Below, piece after piece: positions 40,360-49,266 of a stretch of DNA of 64,000 nucleotides. The notes under the pieces are model-generated. The model was not told the DNA's origin and made no database searches. It saw only the letters and a program-made list of their open reading frames with translations. The translations under genes were made by a program, and so were the position numbers. Numbering within the stretch: position 1 is the stretch's first letter; every line of letters starts with the position of its first letter. Origin of the DNA: Pseudomonas sp. B21-048 (GTDB lineage Bacteria; Pseudomonadota; Gammaproteobacteria; Pseudomonadales; Pseudomonadaceae); NCBI RefSeq assembly GCF_024748615.1, contig NZ_CP087168.1, positions 3,906,001 to 3,970,000 of the forward strand. The letters run 5' to 3'.

Positions 40360-41274
40360 ATGCCCGCCAACCACTTCAACACCCACTGCCCCGACTGGGC
40401 CACTGCCCTGCTCAATGGCTTCAGCCAGATATTCCTCCAGTGCCATCCGCTGTGCGGGCTGCTGTGTCTGCTGGCGATTCTGTTCAGCGCGCCGGCCCTG
40501 CTCGGCGGTGCGTTGCTGGGAGGGGTCGCCGGGTTGCTCACCGCGCAACGTCGCGGGTACACCAAAGCTGATCGTCAGGCCGGGCTGTTCAGCTACAACG
40601 GTGTTTTGCTCGGTCTGCTGCTGAGCCTTTATTTCCCATGGTCGGCGCTGTTGCCACCGCTGATCATTGCTGCTGGGGGCCTGAGCGCGATGCTCACTCA
40701 GCAATGGCTCAAGCACGCCCGCGATCATCATTGTCTACCGGCTTACACCGCGCCCTTCGTTGGATTGAGTTGGTTGTTGCTTGGCTTTGCCGCACCCCAG
40801 CAATCCATTCCACCGATCGAACTGAATACCCTTAACCTGCTCGCCGCGTCATTGAAAGGGCTCGGTCAGGTGCTGTTTCTCGGTCATCCGCTGGCCGGCG
40901 CACTCATTGCCATCGGATTACTGATCGCCGACCGCCGCGCCTTCTTATGGGCATTGCTGGGCTCCGCCGCCGGCCTCGGATTCGCCCTTTTGCATCACGA
41001 AACATCAACCGCGCTGCTGGGTTTGAGCGGTTACAACGCCGTGCTCGCCGCCCTCGCCTTCAGCCAAAATCGCCGCCAGCCCTGGCTGCCATTGTTGGGA
41101 ATCCTGCTGGCGGTGTTGCTCACACCAGGGTTCGCCGCACTCGGCCTGACCACGTTGACTGCACCCTTCATCCTCGCGTGCTGGCTGATTCGCGCAGGCA
41201 TCCGGGTGCTGCATCAGGCCGCCATGGACAGCGCGCCTTGCGCTACCGGGGAGAATCAACCTAGGCTTCGCTGA
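40360..41274 (+). CDS. Urea transporter (UT family)
   Basis: 304 residues, about ten transmembrane helices in two inverted halves, with the UT signature LLNGFSQIFLQCHPLCGLLCLLAILF and the corresponding ASLKGLGQVLFLGHPLAGALIAIGLLI in the second half. It would conduct urea across the inner membrane. It follows the glyoxylate operon on the same strand; urea and glyoxylate are both end products of allantoin breakdown, which may explain the pairing. Starts at the ATG at 40360, 20 bp after a repeat. Confidence 0.88.
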   Translation: MPANHFNTHCPDWATALLNGFSQIFLQCHPLCGLLCLLAILFSAPALLGGALLGGVAGLLTAQRRGYTKADRQAGLFSYNGVLLGLLLSLYFPWSALLPPLIIAAGGLSAMLTQQWLKHARDHHCLPAYTAPFVGLSWLLLGFAAPQQSIPPIELNTLNLLAASLKGLGQVLFLGHPLAGALIAIGLLIADRRAFLWALLGSAAGLGFALLHHETSTALLGLSGYNAVLAALAFSQNRRQPWLPLLGILLAVLLTPGFAALGLTTLTAPFILACWLIRAGIRVLHQAAMDSAPCATGENQPRLR

Positions 41275-41295
41275 TTCCAGGTTCAGGCGTTTTCC

Positions 41296-42120
41296 ATGGA
41301 CAGCAGAAAAAACTGGCGTGAAGAGCTTTACGTCATCATCTTCCAATCCGATACCCCGGCCGGTCGCCGCTTCGACAGCATTCTGTTGTTGATCATCCTC
41401 GCAAGCCTGGTGATCGTGATTCTGGACAGTATCGACAGCGTTCACCAGAACTACGCCGACCTACTGGCGTACATCGAATGGGGCTTCACCGTCGTTTTCG
41501 CCATCGAATACGGTCTGCGCCTGTACTGCTCGCCCAAGCCGCTGCGCTACGCATTCAGCTTTTATGGGCTGGTGGATTTGCTGGCGATCGTGCCCGGCAT
41601 CCTCGCGCTGTATTACAGCGATGCGCAGTACCTGCTGATTATCCGGATCATTCGGATGCTGCGGATTTTCCGCGTACTCAAGCTCAGCCCGTATCTGAAG
41701 CAAGCCAACTATTTGATGACGGCGTTGCGCGGCAGCAAGCAGAAGATCGTGGTGTTTCTGCTCAGCGTCAGCACCCTGGTGACGGTGTTCGGCACGCTGA
41801 TGTACGTGATCGAAGGCCCGGAACACGGCTTCACCAGCATCCCCAAAGGCATCTATTGGGCCATCGTCACACTGACCACCGTGGGCTTTGGCGATATCGT
41901 GCCCAGGACGCCATTGGGTCAGGTGGTTTCGTCGCTGGTGATGATCACCGGTTACTCAATCATCGCCGTGCCAACAGGGATCTTTACCGCGGAACTGGCC
42001 AACGCCATGCGCGGCGAACAATTGCAACACGATTGCCCGACCTGCCAGAAAAACAGTCACGAACACGGCGCAGCCTTTTGCTCCCGCTGCGGCAATGCGT
42101 TGTTCAAAAAACTGGAATAA
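41296..42120 (+). CDS. Voltage-gated ion channel (potassium type) with C-terminal zinc ribbon
   Basis: 274 residues, six transmembrane helices. S4 has arginine every third residue (IIRIIRMLRIFRVLKL, near 114-130). The selectivity filter is TTVGFGD (residues 194-200), a potassium-type variant. The C-terminal tail after S6 (about 235-270) carries CPTC...CSRCG, a probable zinc ribbon. It starts 22 bp after the urea transporter gene. Confidence 0.92.
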   Translation: MDSRKNWREELYVIIFQSDTPAGRRFDSILLLIILASLVIVILDSIDSVHQNYADLLAYIEWGFTVVFAIEYGLRLYCSPKPLRYAFSFYGLVDLLAIVPGILALYYSDAQYLLIIRIIRMLRIFRVLKLSPYLKQANYLMTALRGSKQKIVVFLLSVSTLVTVFGTLMYVIEGPEHGFTSIPKGIYWAIVTLTTVGFGDIVPRTPLGQVVSSLVMITGYSIIAVPTGIFTAELANAMRGEQLQHDCPTCQKNSHEHGAAFCSRCGNALFKKLE

Positions 42121-42226
42121 GCAAAGTGCTTTTTAATCTTTAAACGACTATGCGAGCCCGGCTATAGTCGCCGGCAAATTGCCAACACTTTCCATAGAAC
42201 ATGTTTGATAAAACAAGGAATGCGCA

Positions 42227-43225
42227 GTGAAAAAACTCTTTGGCGCCTCACTTCTGGCCGCTGGCCTGGCCTTGGGCAGCATGGCTCAGGCTGCACCGAC
42301 CCTGCTTAACGTTTCCTACGACGTGATGCGAGATTTCTACAAGGACTACAACGCTGCCTTCCAGAAACACTGGCAAGCCGAGCACAACGAAAACATCACG
42401 CTGCAGATGTCCTTCGGCGGCTCCAGCAAACAGGCGCGCTCAGTGATCGATGGCCTGCCAGCTGATGTCATCACCATGAACATGGCCACCGACATCAACG
42501 CCCTGGCGGATAACGGCAAGCTGGTCCCGGACAATTGGGTTACGCGCCTGCCAAACAACAGCGCGCCATTCACCTCGGCCACCGTGTTCATCGTGCGCAA
42601 AGGCAACCCGAAAGCCCTGAAAGACTGGCCCGACCTGCTCAAGGATGGCGTGCAAGTGATCGTCCCCAACCCGAAAACATCGGGCAACGGCCGCTACACC
42701 TACCTCTCGGCGTGGGGTTATGTGCTGAAAAACGGCGGTGACGAGAACAAGGCCAAAGCCTTCGTCGGCAAACTGTTCAAACAAGCGCCAGTGTTGGATA
42801 CCGGTGGTCGTGCAGCGACCACCACGTTCATGACCAACCAGATCGGCGACGTGCTGGTGACCTTCGAAAACGAAGCGGAAATGATTGCGCGTGAATTTGG
42901 TCGTGATCAGTTTGAAGTGATTTACCCGAGTGTTTCCGCTGAGGCCGAGCCGCCGGTGTCTGTGGTCGACAAAGTGGTCGAGAAAAAAGGCACCCGCGCC
43001 GCCGCCGAGGAATATTTGAAGTACCTGTGGTCGCCGGAAGGTCAGGAGATTGCGGCAGCCAACTACCTGCGTCCGCGCGATCCGGCGGTATTGGCCAAAT
43101 ACACCGATCGCTTCCCGGCAGTGGATTTCCTTTCGGTGGAGAAGACCTTTGGTGACTGGCGCACCGTGCAGAAGACGCATTTCAATGATGGCGGGGTTTT
43201 TGATCAGATTTACAGCGGTCAGTAA
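42227..43225 (+). CDS. sbp: Periplasmic sulfate-binding protein (orphan)
   Basis: 332 residues. Signal peptide ending SMAQA|APTLL, then the sulfate-binding motif LNVSYDVMRDFYKDYNAAF, MSFGGSSKQARSVIDGLPADVITMN, NPKTSGNGRYTYLSAW and VTFENEAEMI. Sulfate and thiosulfate ABC importer subunit. No cysTWA genes follow; a terminator and unrelated genes do. It may serve a transporter encoded elsewhere or be a second copy. Confidence 0.93.
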   Translation: MKKLFGASLLAAGLALGSMAQAAPTLLNVSYDVMRDFYKDYNAAFQKHWQAEHNENITLQMSFGGSSKQARSVIDGLPADVITMNMATDINALADNGKLVPDNWVTRLPNNSAPFTSATVFIVRKGNPKALKDWPDLLKDGVQVIVPNPKTSGNGRYTYLSAWGYVLKNGGDENKAKAFVGKLFKQAPVLDTGGRAATTTFMTNQIGDVLVTFENEAEMIAREFGRDQFEVIYPSVSAEAEPPVSVVDKVVEKKGTRAAAEEYLKYLWSPEGQEIAAANYLRPRDPAVLAKYTDRFPAVDFLSVEKTFGDWRTVQKTHFNDGGVFDQIYSGQ

Positions 43226-43240
43226 CGCCCAGTCCAACGA

Positions 43241-43270
43241 AAAGGCGACCCGTGCAGGCCGCCTTTTTTG
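43241..43270 (+). terminator. Intrinsic terminator of sbp
   Basis: AAGGCG/CGCCTT stem with additional pairing inside, then TTTTTTGTG, 16 bp after the sbp stop. Confidence 0.75.
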
Positions 43271-43380
43271 TGGGCACGGCTTTTCTGGTAAAGAAAACGG
43301 TTCAAACGACAACACAGACCCAGCTAGCCGCGCCCCTTCATTCGCCGTAGCATCGCGCCATTGTTTAGCCGAGGTGCCTT

Positions 43381-43608
43381 ATGCTGATCCCCCACGACCA
43401 ACTTGAAGTCGATACCCTCACCCGCCTGATCGAGGATTTCGTGACCCGTGACGGCACGGATAATGGCGATGACACGCCGCTGGAAACCCGCGTCTTGCGT
43501 GTTCGTCAAGCATTGACCAAAGGCCAGGCGCTGATCGTTTTCGATCCGGAAAGCGAACAATGCCAGTTGATGCTCAAGCACGACGTGCCCAAGCATCTGT
43601 TCGACTGA
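43381..43608 (+). CDS. YheU family small protein (UPF0270)
   Basis: 75 residues, MLIPHDQLEVDTLTRLIEDFVTRDGTD..., the YheU family. Soluble, acidic; no established function. Convergent with the CsrA paralog gene, with a 5-bp gap between the stop codons. Confidence 0.9.
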   Translation: MLIPHDQLEVDTLTRLIEDFVTRDGTDNGDDTPLETRVLRVRQALTKGQALIVFDPESEQCQLMLKHDVPKHLFD

Positions 43609-43613
43609 GGCAT

Positions 43614-43796
43614 CTAAGCTTTGGCTTTGGCCTGTTTGATCTGGATGCGCTCATAGACTCCGGCGCGATGTACGTTGATTTGCTGCGGTGCTTCAATACC
43701 GAAGCGCACACTGCTTCCGTTAACGGCAAGAACCCGCACGCTAATGGTGTCTCCAATAGATATCAACTCGCCCACAACGCGACTAAGTACAAGCAT
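43614..43796 (-). CDS. CsrA/RsmA family RNA-binding regulator, RsmI-like paralog
   Basis: 60 residues, MLVLSRVVGELISIGDTISVRVLAVNGSSVRFGIEAPQQINVHRAGVYERIQ. It has the CsrA fold with the N-terminal strand (LVLSR), GxRVRFGIxAP-like core and the VHRxxVYERI motif whose arginine contacts GGA in RNA. It is not the main RsmA (MLILTRRVGE type) or RsmE; it looks like a third paralog such as RsmI of pseudomonads. The ATG at 43796 has AAGGA 8 nt upstream; an ATG at 43805 overlaps that site and is less likely. Confidence 0.85.
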   Translation of the reverse strand: MLVLSRVVGELISIGDTISVRVLAVNGSSVRFGIEAPQQINVHRAGVYERIQIKQAKAKA

Positions 43797-43948
43797 GGCA
43801 TTCATCCTTCAGGGTTACCGGGCCTTGAAGATGCCCGGCGCATGGCGGGGCTTCAATGCAACGGCAGCAAAACAGTCTTGCCCTACGGCACAGGCTGCAT
43901 CCCCCGTCGGAAGTGTCCGACAAATCGGCTCTATGAAGGCCCCATCCT

Positions 43949-44281
43949 TCAGGAAGCGGAAAAGCGCGGACCAAACAGGATGACACTCGCTCCGATCACA
44001 CACAGCACCACGCCGATCCAGTCCGAGCCCAATGGACGAATCCGCTCGACCACCGCCAACCAGCCAATAGACGCAATGATGTAGATGCCTCCATAGGCGG
44101 CGTAGGCGCGGCCGGCGTAGATCGCTTCGACCCGGGTCAGCAGCACTGCGAACAAGATCAGGCTGAGCAATGCCGGGACAATCCACCAAGCGCTTTTGCC
44201 TTGGCGCAGCCACATCCAGAAGGCGAAGCAGCCGGCGATTTCAAACAGCGCGGCGAAGAAAAACCATAGGTAATTGAACAT
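43949..44281 (-). CDS. ynfA: YnfA family inner-membrane protein (UPF0060)
   Basis: 110 residues, four transmembrane helices, with the family sequence [16 protein letters not shown] and [21 protein letters not shown]. It belongs to the YnfA family, related to small multidrug resistance proteins; function here not shown. Confidence 0.92.
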   Translation of the reverse strand: MFNYLWFFFAALFEIAGCFAFWMWLRQGKSAWWIVPALLSLILFAVLLTRVEAIYAGRAYAAYGGIYIIASIGWLAVVERIRPLGSDWIGVVLCVIGASVILFGPRFSAS

Positions 44282-44345
44282 GCAGACGTCTCGTGAGAAT
44301 GGCCGATTATGGCCACCCTAACGACGGTGTTGCGTACGGGCAAGG

Positions 44346-45161
44346 TCAGCCTGCGTTTTGTTTGGCCTTGGCGCGCATTTTGTCGGCCATCACAGTCATT
44401 TCGTTGTAGAGCAACTGCGGGTCTTTTTGCTTGATCGCCCAGGCCATGCGGCCTTGTTCGTGAGGCAGGATCAAGAATTCGCCAGCGGCGACCTGCTGAT
44501 AGATGTAGTCGGCAATGTCGACAGCGGTGATGGGTGAGCTTTCCAGCAATTTGCCAACCTGGGCTTTCATGGCCGGGGTCGGGCCGCGAAAAGAGTCCAG
44601 CAGGTTGGTCTGGAAGAACGACGGGCACACCACATGCACACTGACTTGCGCGTGGGCCAGCTCGATCAACAGACTTTCGGACAAGGCCACAACACCCGCC
44701 TTCGCCACGTTGTAGTTGCTCATCGCCGGACCTTGCATCAACGCTGCCATCGAGGCGATGTTGATGATCCTGCCTTGGCTTTTTTCCAGCAGCGGCAGGA
44801 AGGCCTTGCAGCCCTTGACCACACCCATCAGGTTGATCGCGATCTGCCAGTCCCAGTCTTCCAGCGACAGTTCACTGAAAAAACCGCCCGAGGCCACACC
44901 GGCGTTGTTGACGATGACGTCGATGCCGCCGAACTTCTCTTCACAGGCTTGGGCGAGCGCCGTCAGCTGGCTGTAGTCACGCACATCGCAACGCTGGATG
45001 AAACCGTCGCCGCCGGCTTCGCGAACCATTTTCAGGGTTTCTTGCAGGCCAGGTTCACTGACATCCGACAAGGCCAGCTGCCAGCCTTCACGCGCCCAGC
45101 GCAGCGCGATTTCGCGACCCAGGCCTGAGCCAGCGCCAGTGATCATCATGCGATTTTGCAT
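44346..45161 (-). CDS. Short-chain dehydrogenase/reductase
   Basis: 271 residues. Classical SDR: cofactor motif MMITGAGSGLGREIALRWA, NNAGVASGG, catalytic Ser-Tyr-Lys in INIASMAALMQGPAMSNYNVAKAG. Substrate not predictable. The ATG at 45161 (MQNRMMIT) is chosen; the frame extends to 45284 without family sequence. Confidence 0.88.
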   Translation of the reverse strand: MQNRMMITGAGSGLGREIALRWAREGWQLALSDVSEPGLQETLKMVREAGGDGFIQRCDVRDYSQLTALAQACEEKFGGIDVIVNNAGVASGGFFSELSLEDWDWQIAINLMGVVKGCKAFLPLLEKSQGRIINIASMAALMQGPAMSNYNVAKAGVVALSESLLIELAHAQVSVHVVCPSFFQTNLLDSFRGPTPAMKAQVGKLLESSPITAVDIADYIYQQVAAGEFLILPHEQGRMAWAIKQKDPQLLYNEMTVMADKMRAKAKQNAG

Positions 45162-45453
45162 AGCAAACAGCCTTGTTGTTCCGGGGAAGATGCACCGAGT
45201 GTAGCGAAGGATAATGCGCGACCCACGCTCCATCAGATTGCTGAATGGCCAGCAATGAACCACGGCGCAGTCCGGTTGTTTCAACTTTGAGACGCCGTAA
45301 AAGAAATAAACGTACTTTCCAAATACATTAAAAAAACCTGGAATTTTTCTTCATATCCATGAGTCGGATTTTGTAAGCAGCTAGGATTAATACAAGTCCA
45401 GCTGATGGCTAAACCCTAGGTCAATCCACAACGCTTCCAACAAGGAAACAGAC

Positions 45454-45606
45454 ATGGGCACAATTCTTATCGTTATTCTTATCCTGTTGTTGATAGGTGG
45501 CTTGCCGGTCTTCCCGCACTCCAGAAGTTGGGGTTACGGCCCGTCCGGTATCATCGGCGTGGTGTTGGTGGTGCTGTTGATCCTGTTGCTACTTGGCAAG
45601 ATATAA
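45454..45606 (+). CDS. DUF3309 small membrane protein
   Basis: 50 residues encoded by 45454-45606, too short for many gene finders: MGTILIVILILLLIGGLPVFP, a short polar loop (HSRSWGYGPSG), then IIGVVLVVLLILLLLG. Two transmembrane helices, the DUF3309 family layout. AAGGA precedes the ATG. The 290-bp AT-rich region upstream (45162-45453) shows no clear promoter. Confidence 0.88.
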   Translation: MGTILIVILILLLIGGLPVFPHSRSWGYGPSGIIGVVLVVLLILLLLGKI

Positions 45607-45624
45607 AGGTTTTACCGGCAAAAA

Positions 45625-45653
45625 AAAGAGGCCCTGCGACAGGCCTCTTTTCT
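45625..45653. terminator. Bidirectional terminator after the DUF3309 and LtaS-like genes
   Basis: AAAGAGGCC/GGCCTCTTT, a 9-bp stem with an 8-nt loop between the two convergent genes, with A-runs and T-runs on either side. Confidence 0.9.
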
Positions 45654-45666
45654 ATTGCGCAAACAT

Positions 45667-47760
45667 TTAGTCTGGCTTGCCGTCAACCACACCCGCGGTG
45701 TTATCGATCAGGCTTTTGGTGGCCGTCTGGATAAACGACTCGAGCTTCTGCTTGAGGGCCGCTTCATCAGCCGATGTCGGGATCACTTCACCTTTCGGGT
45801 TGGCGCCCAGTTCGTATTGATACAACTTCGGTGGCATCTCTTTGGGCAGTACCAGCACGCGATCCGCGGTGAGCAATGCGACCGTCTGATCGCTGCCCGA
45901 CGGTTTGATCACACCAAAACCCTTGTCGCCTTCCGGCAGGTTCAGCAAGTCGCGCCCCCAGCATTGATGAACCACATCGCCACCGACGCGGCCCATGATG
46001 GTCGGCACGATATCGATCTGGGTGCCCACGGTGTGATCGATCTGACCGAATTTTTCCTGGACGCCTGGCCCGATCATCAGCATCGGTACGTTGAAGCGAC
46101 CCAGGTCCATTTCGGTGATCTGCTGTTCGTTGCCAAAACCGTGATCGCCGACAATCACGAACAGGGTTTCCTTGAAGTACGGCTCTTTGCGGGCCTGCTC
46201 GAAAAATTGACCCAACGCCCAGTCGGAATAGCGCATGGCGGTCAAGTGTTCGTTGAGGCTGCCCCGATCAGTCACGCGCTCAACCGGCAATGGCGTCGGC
46301 AAGGCGTATGGCGTGTGGTTGGACAGGGTTTGCAGCAAGGCGTAGAACGGCTTCTTGTCCTTGCCATCACGGGCTTTCAGTTCTTCCAGACCACGGTTGA
46401 ACATGTCCTGGTCGGACACGCCCCAGGTCGGATCAGAGAACACCGGGTTGACGAAGTCATTGCGCCCGATGAAGTTGGTCATGCCCTGGTTGCTGAAGAA
46501 GCCCGCCTGGTTATCCCAAGCAAAGTCGCCGTTATAGACATACACATCGTCATAGTCACGGGCACTGAGCAACTGCGGCAGGCCAGACAGTTTGTGGCTG
46601 CCTTCGGGCGTCTGCATCAGGTATTCGAAACCCGGCAGGTTCGGGAAGCAGGCCATGGTGGCGAACATGCCCTGATGGGTATGGGTACCGTTGGAGAAGA
46701 AACGGTCGAACAACAGCCCTTCTTTCGACAGTTTGTCGAAGTACGGCGTGATTCCACCCGGACGTCCCAAAGCGCCCACCGAATGACCGGCGAAGCTTTC
46801 CATCAGGATGACCACGACGTTCTTGATTGGCAGTGTCTTGTTGGTGTCGGGGCTGTAATTGCGGCGCACCGCGGCGGTCTCGGGATCGACCAGCTTGTCG
46901 CTCGGGGTCAGTAACATATCGCGCACAGTCTGTTGGGCCAGAGGCTGCGGCAGTGTGGCTTTCCAGATATTGTCGCGTTCTTCGGACATCCGGCTCTTGG
47001 CCGCCGCAATCAGCGACAGCGTGCCGTTGAGGCCCAGCTGGTTGGCGAAGTTCGAATCGGTGGTGTAAACATCACCCCAACGCAGTGGCGGGCCCTGGCG
47101 CAGGGTGCCACGAGCGGCGACCACGCAAACCATCAGGCAAACCACAAATACCACGCCCCGCGCATACCACGGAGCGACCTGACGCGTGCCAATGCTGCCA
47201 CCACTGAACGGCCCGCGAGGACGCATGGCGCGGTCGGCGCCCTTGAACGCGAGGGTCAGCATCAACGTGCCCACGGCCCAGGCCAACAGGTAGCGAACCA
47301 CCGGAAAACCGTACCAGAGCATGCTCATCACGGTTTTCGGGTCTTCTTTCACGTACTGGAAGACCAAACCGTTGAGGCGCTGGTGGAACTCGCGGTAGAA
47401 GTCCATCTCCATCAGGCCGAGGAACAGCGCGATGCTCGAGGCAACGGTCAGCCACAGCCGGAAGAATCCGCGGGCGGCCATGGCCCGGGCGCTGAACAAG
47501 GCCAGCAGCAACGGAACGCTGAGGTAAACCACCAGGCGCAAGTCGAAACGCAAGCCGTTGGCGAATGCTTCCAGGAAGGTCGAAGCCGGTGTGTCGAGGA
47601 TCATCGAGCTGTTGTAGACCAGCAGCGCCACGCGCAGCAGGCTGAACATGACCATCATGACCAGGGCGCATAACAGCGTATAGGCCAGATGCGATTTGAC
47701 GGTCGGTTGCAGCAGACGACTAGAAGCTCGCTGCTGACTCAGGGCGTCCGGGTTTGCCAT
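45667..47760 (-). CDS. LTA synthase-like sulfatase-family membrane protein
   Basis: 697 residues. Five N-terminal transmembrane helices (about 25-200) followed by a periplasmic sulfatase/alkaline-phosphatase-fold domain. Catalytic features: VVVILMESFAGHSVGALG with a metal-binding Glu; SNGTHTHQGM with the nucleophile threonine; IVGDHGFGNEQ with Asp-His metal ligands. This layout matches LtaS-type phosphoglycerol transferases, which in Gram-negative bacteria modify periplasmic glucans (OpgB type) or act on lipids. The substrate here is unknown. Preceded by 440 bp without genes. Confidence 0.88.
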   Translation of the reverse strand: MANPDALSQQRASSRLLQPTVKSHLAYTLLCALVMMVMFSLLRVALLVYNSSMILDTPASTFLEAFANGLRFDLRLVVYLSVPLLLALFSARAMAARGFFRLWLTVASSIALFLGLMEMDFYREFHQRLNGLVFQYVKEDPKTVMSMLWYGFPVVRYLLAWAVGTLMLTLAFKGADRAMRPRGPFSGGSIGTRQVAPWYARGVVFVVCLMVCVVAARGTLRQGPPLRWGDVYTTDSNFANQLGLNGTLSLIAAAKSRMSEERDNIWKATLPQPLAQQTVRDMLLTPSDKLVDPETAAVRRNYSPDTNKTLPIKNVVVILMESFAGHSVGALGRPGGITPYFDKLSKEGLLFDRFFSNGTHTHQGMFATMACFPNLPGFEYLMQTPEGSHKLSGLPQLLSARDYDDVYVYNGDFAWDNQAGFFSNQGMTNFIGRNDFVNPVFSDPTWGVSDQDMFNRGLEELKARDGKDKKPFYALLQTLSNHTPYALPTPLPVERVTDRGSLNEHLTAMRYSDWALGQFFEQARKEPYFKETLFVIVGDHGFGNEQQITEMDLGRFNVPMLMIGPGVQEKFGQIDHTVGTQIDIVPTIMGRVGGDVVHQCWGRDLLNLPEGDKGFGVIKPSGSDQTVALLTADRVLVLPKEMPPKLYQYELGANPKGEVIPTSADEAALKQKLESFIQTATKSLIDNTAGVVDGKPD

Positions 47761-48147
47761 GTCGTTTTAGGACCCATTGGAAGTTGAAGTTTCAAAAATA
47801 CAGCGGCGCCTTGCCTAAGGCTGGTCGGTTAACCGGTGGGAACGGGCTTGCTCCCACATGGATTGCGTTTAACTGACCGGCATCAGCTGTCTCGCCCTCT
47901 GTTGACCATCCTCGGCCCCGGGGCTTGCGCGGTGCGCAAATGGTGCACGATCAACCGCGGCATTACCATTGATTACTGACCCGCAGGCCGACTGTCGCTG
48001 GTAGCGCTCTGGGACAAGAGACGTGACGCAAAGTTGCGCAGGTGGACTGATTATTAGGTGCGGGTGAATTGTCTTGGAGGCTTTGTGAAAATTTCGTTCA
48101 AAGCATATCCAGAAACAAAATAAAGCCCCGCCCTTGGTAAAAACGCA
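47761..48147. other. Non-coding region between the LtaS-like and START genes
   Basis: About 390 bp with no convincing gene. It should hold the promoter of the LtaS-like gene. A REP-like block GTGGGAACGGGCTTGCTCCCAC lies at about 47835-47857. No other structure stands out. Confidence 0.5.
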
Positions 48148-48172
48148 AACGCCCCGATCAAATCGGGGCGTT
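48148..48172 (-). terminator. Intrinsic terminator after the START-domain gene
   Basis: AACGCCCCGAT/ATCGGGGCGTT, an 11-bp stem with a 3-nt loop; on the minus strand it is followed by TGCGTTTTT. Confidence 0.85.
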
Positions 48173-48203
48173 GTCCAACAGGCCATATCAAAAGAGTACG
48201 CGG

Positions 48204-48803
48204 TTACTTCTCGGCGCGTTCTTTCAGGGCTTTGAGGGTGTTGAACGGTGCATCGACCACAAACTTGTTGGCCAACCACGACGGCACGCTGCCGCCGGGT
48301 TCGGTATGAGCCTGATAAGTGACTTCGACTTGATCGCCTTGAGGCACAAGCTTCCAGAAACCTTTAACCTGGGCGACCCGTACAAAACCCTTTTCCTCCG
48401 GGATGTACTTTGGCTGCCCTTCCAGCTCGCGGATCAGGCTGCCATCGGCTTCAACGGTGGTGACATGCAGCACGGAGTCGCGAGGAGTGACCGGCCAAGG
48501 GGTATTGAACTGGGTGTAGGTCCAACTCTGATTGCCCTCATGCTTGAGTAACTTCTGAATCTTGCACTCGTGAATCCAGGAACAGGCACCCGGCACATCT
48601 TCCTGCAATGCACGCAGTTTGGCCACGGTGGTCTTCATGACGGTCACGCCACGGTAGGCCTTGTATTGGGAACCGGCCACTTCACTCAAGGACACCTTGA
48701 TGCCGTCTTCTTCCTTGGCGGTTTTCCATTCTTCGGCCTGGGCCGTGGAGGCCAGCAAAACCGTCAAACCACACAACACAGCCATACGATGCAGCGAACC
48801 CAT
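48204..48803 (-). CDS. START-domain (Bet v1-like) exported protein
   Basis: 199 residues. Signal peptide ending LASTAQA|EEW, then a START/SRPBCC lipid-binding domain (YKAYRGVTVMKTTVAKLRAL, CSWIHECKIQKLLKHEG, FNTPWPVTPRDSVLHVTT, GFWKLVPQGDQVEVTYQAHTEPGGSVPSWLANKFVVDAP). A hydrophobic-ligand binding role in the periplasm is likely; ligand unknown. Lies 41 bp downstream of the YkgJ gene. Confidence 0.88.
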   Translation of the reverse strand: MGSLHRMAVLCGLTVLLASTAQAEEWKTAKEEDGIKVSLSEVAGSQYKAYRGVTVMKTTVAKLRALQEDVPGACSWIHECKIQKLLKHEGNQSWTYTQFNTPWPVTPRDSVLHVTTVEADGSLIRELEGQPKYIPEEKGFVRVAQVKGFWKLVPQGDQVEVTYQAHTEPGGSVPSWLANKFVVDAPFNTLKALKERAEK

Positions 48804-48844
48804 AGTCTTATTCCTTATTGTTGAAGTTCCGTTCGTTGAACACA

Positions 48845-49099
48845 TCACGCGGTCGTCATTTGTTCCCACCAGCCCAGCAATTTGATCGCTTCGTCGCTGC
48901 TGTTTCCGCAGACCTCGATATCGGCTTCAAATGCCGAACACACCGCAGGACGTTCTGGCTTGCCGAAAATGCTGCACAGGTTATCGACAGACAGTTGTAG
49001 GCAACGCTCTCCGGCGGCTTTGCCATTGGGCATCCCGGGAATCGGCGAACTGATGGAAGGGGCAATGCAACAGGCGCCACAGCCTTCACGGCATCTCAT
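48845..49099 (-). CDS. YkgJ family cysteine cluster protein
   Basis: 84 residues with a metal-binding cysteine pattern (MRCREGCGACCIAPSISSP, RCLQLSVDNLCSIFGKPERPAVCSAFEADIEVC). The family binds zinc or an iron-sulfur cluster by prediction; function unknown. Upstream of the START-domain gene on the same strand. Confidence 0.9.
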   Translation of the reverse strand: MRCREGCGACCIAPSISSPIPGMPNGKAAGERCLQLSVDNLCSIFGKPERPAVCSAFEADIEVCGNSSDEAIKLLGWWEQMTTA

Positions 49100-49266
49100 G
49101 ACGAAAAGCTCCTCGCGACGGGCGATGGGTTAAAGGGACGTGGCACAGAGTAACGGCTAAAACGACTGTTTAAAATTACCTGAGCCCGGGTTTTTTTCGC
49201 TCAAACGAATGTGACCGACCAGTCTCCGACAAAGCGTCTGGTCCGCGGATCACGAATGGGAGAAAT

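Noticed and set aside
47869..48279. Minus-strand frame of 136 codons between the LtaS-like and START genes
   Set aside because: It overlaps the START gene and its terminator and shows no protein-like composition.
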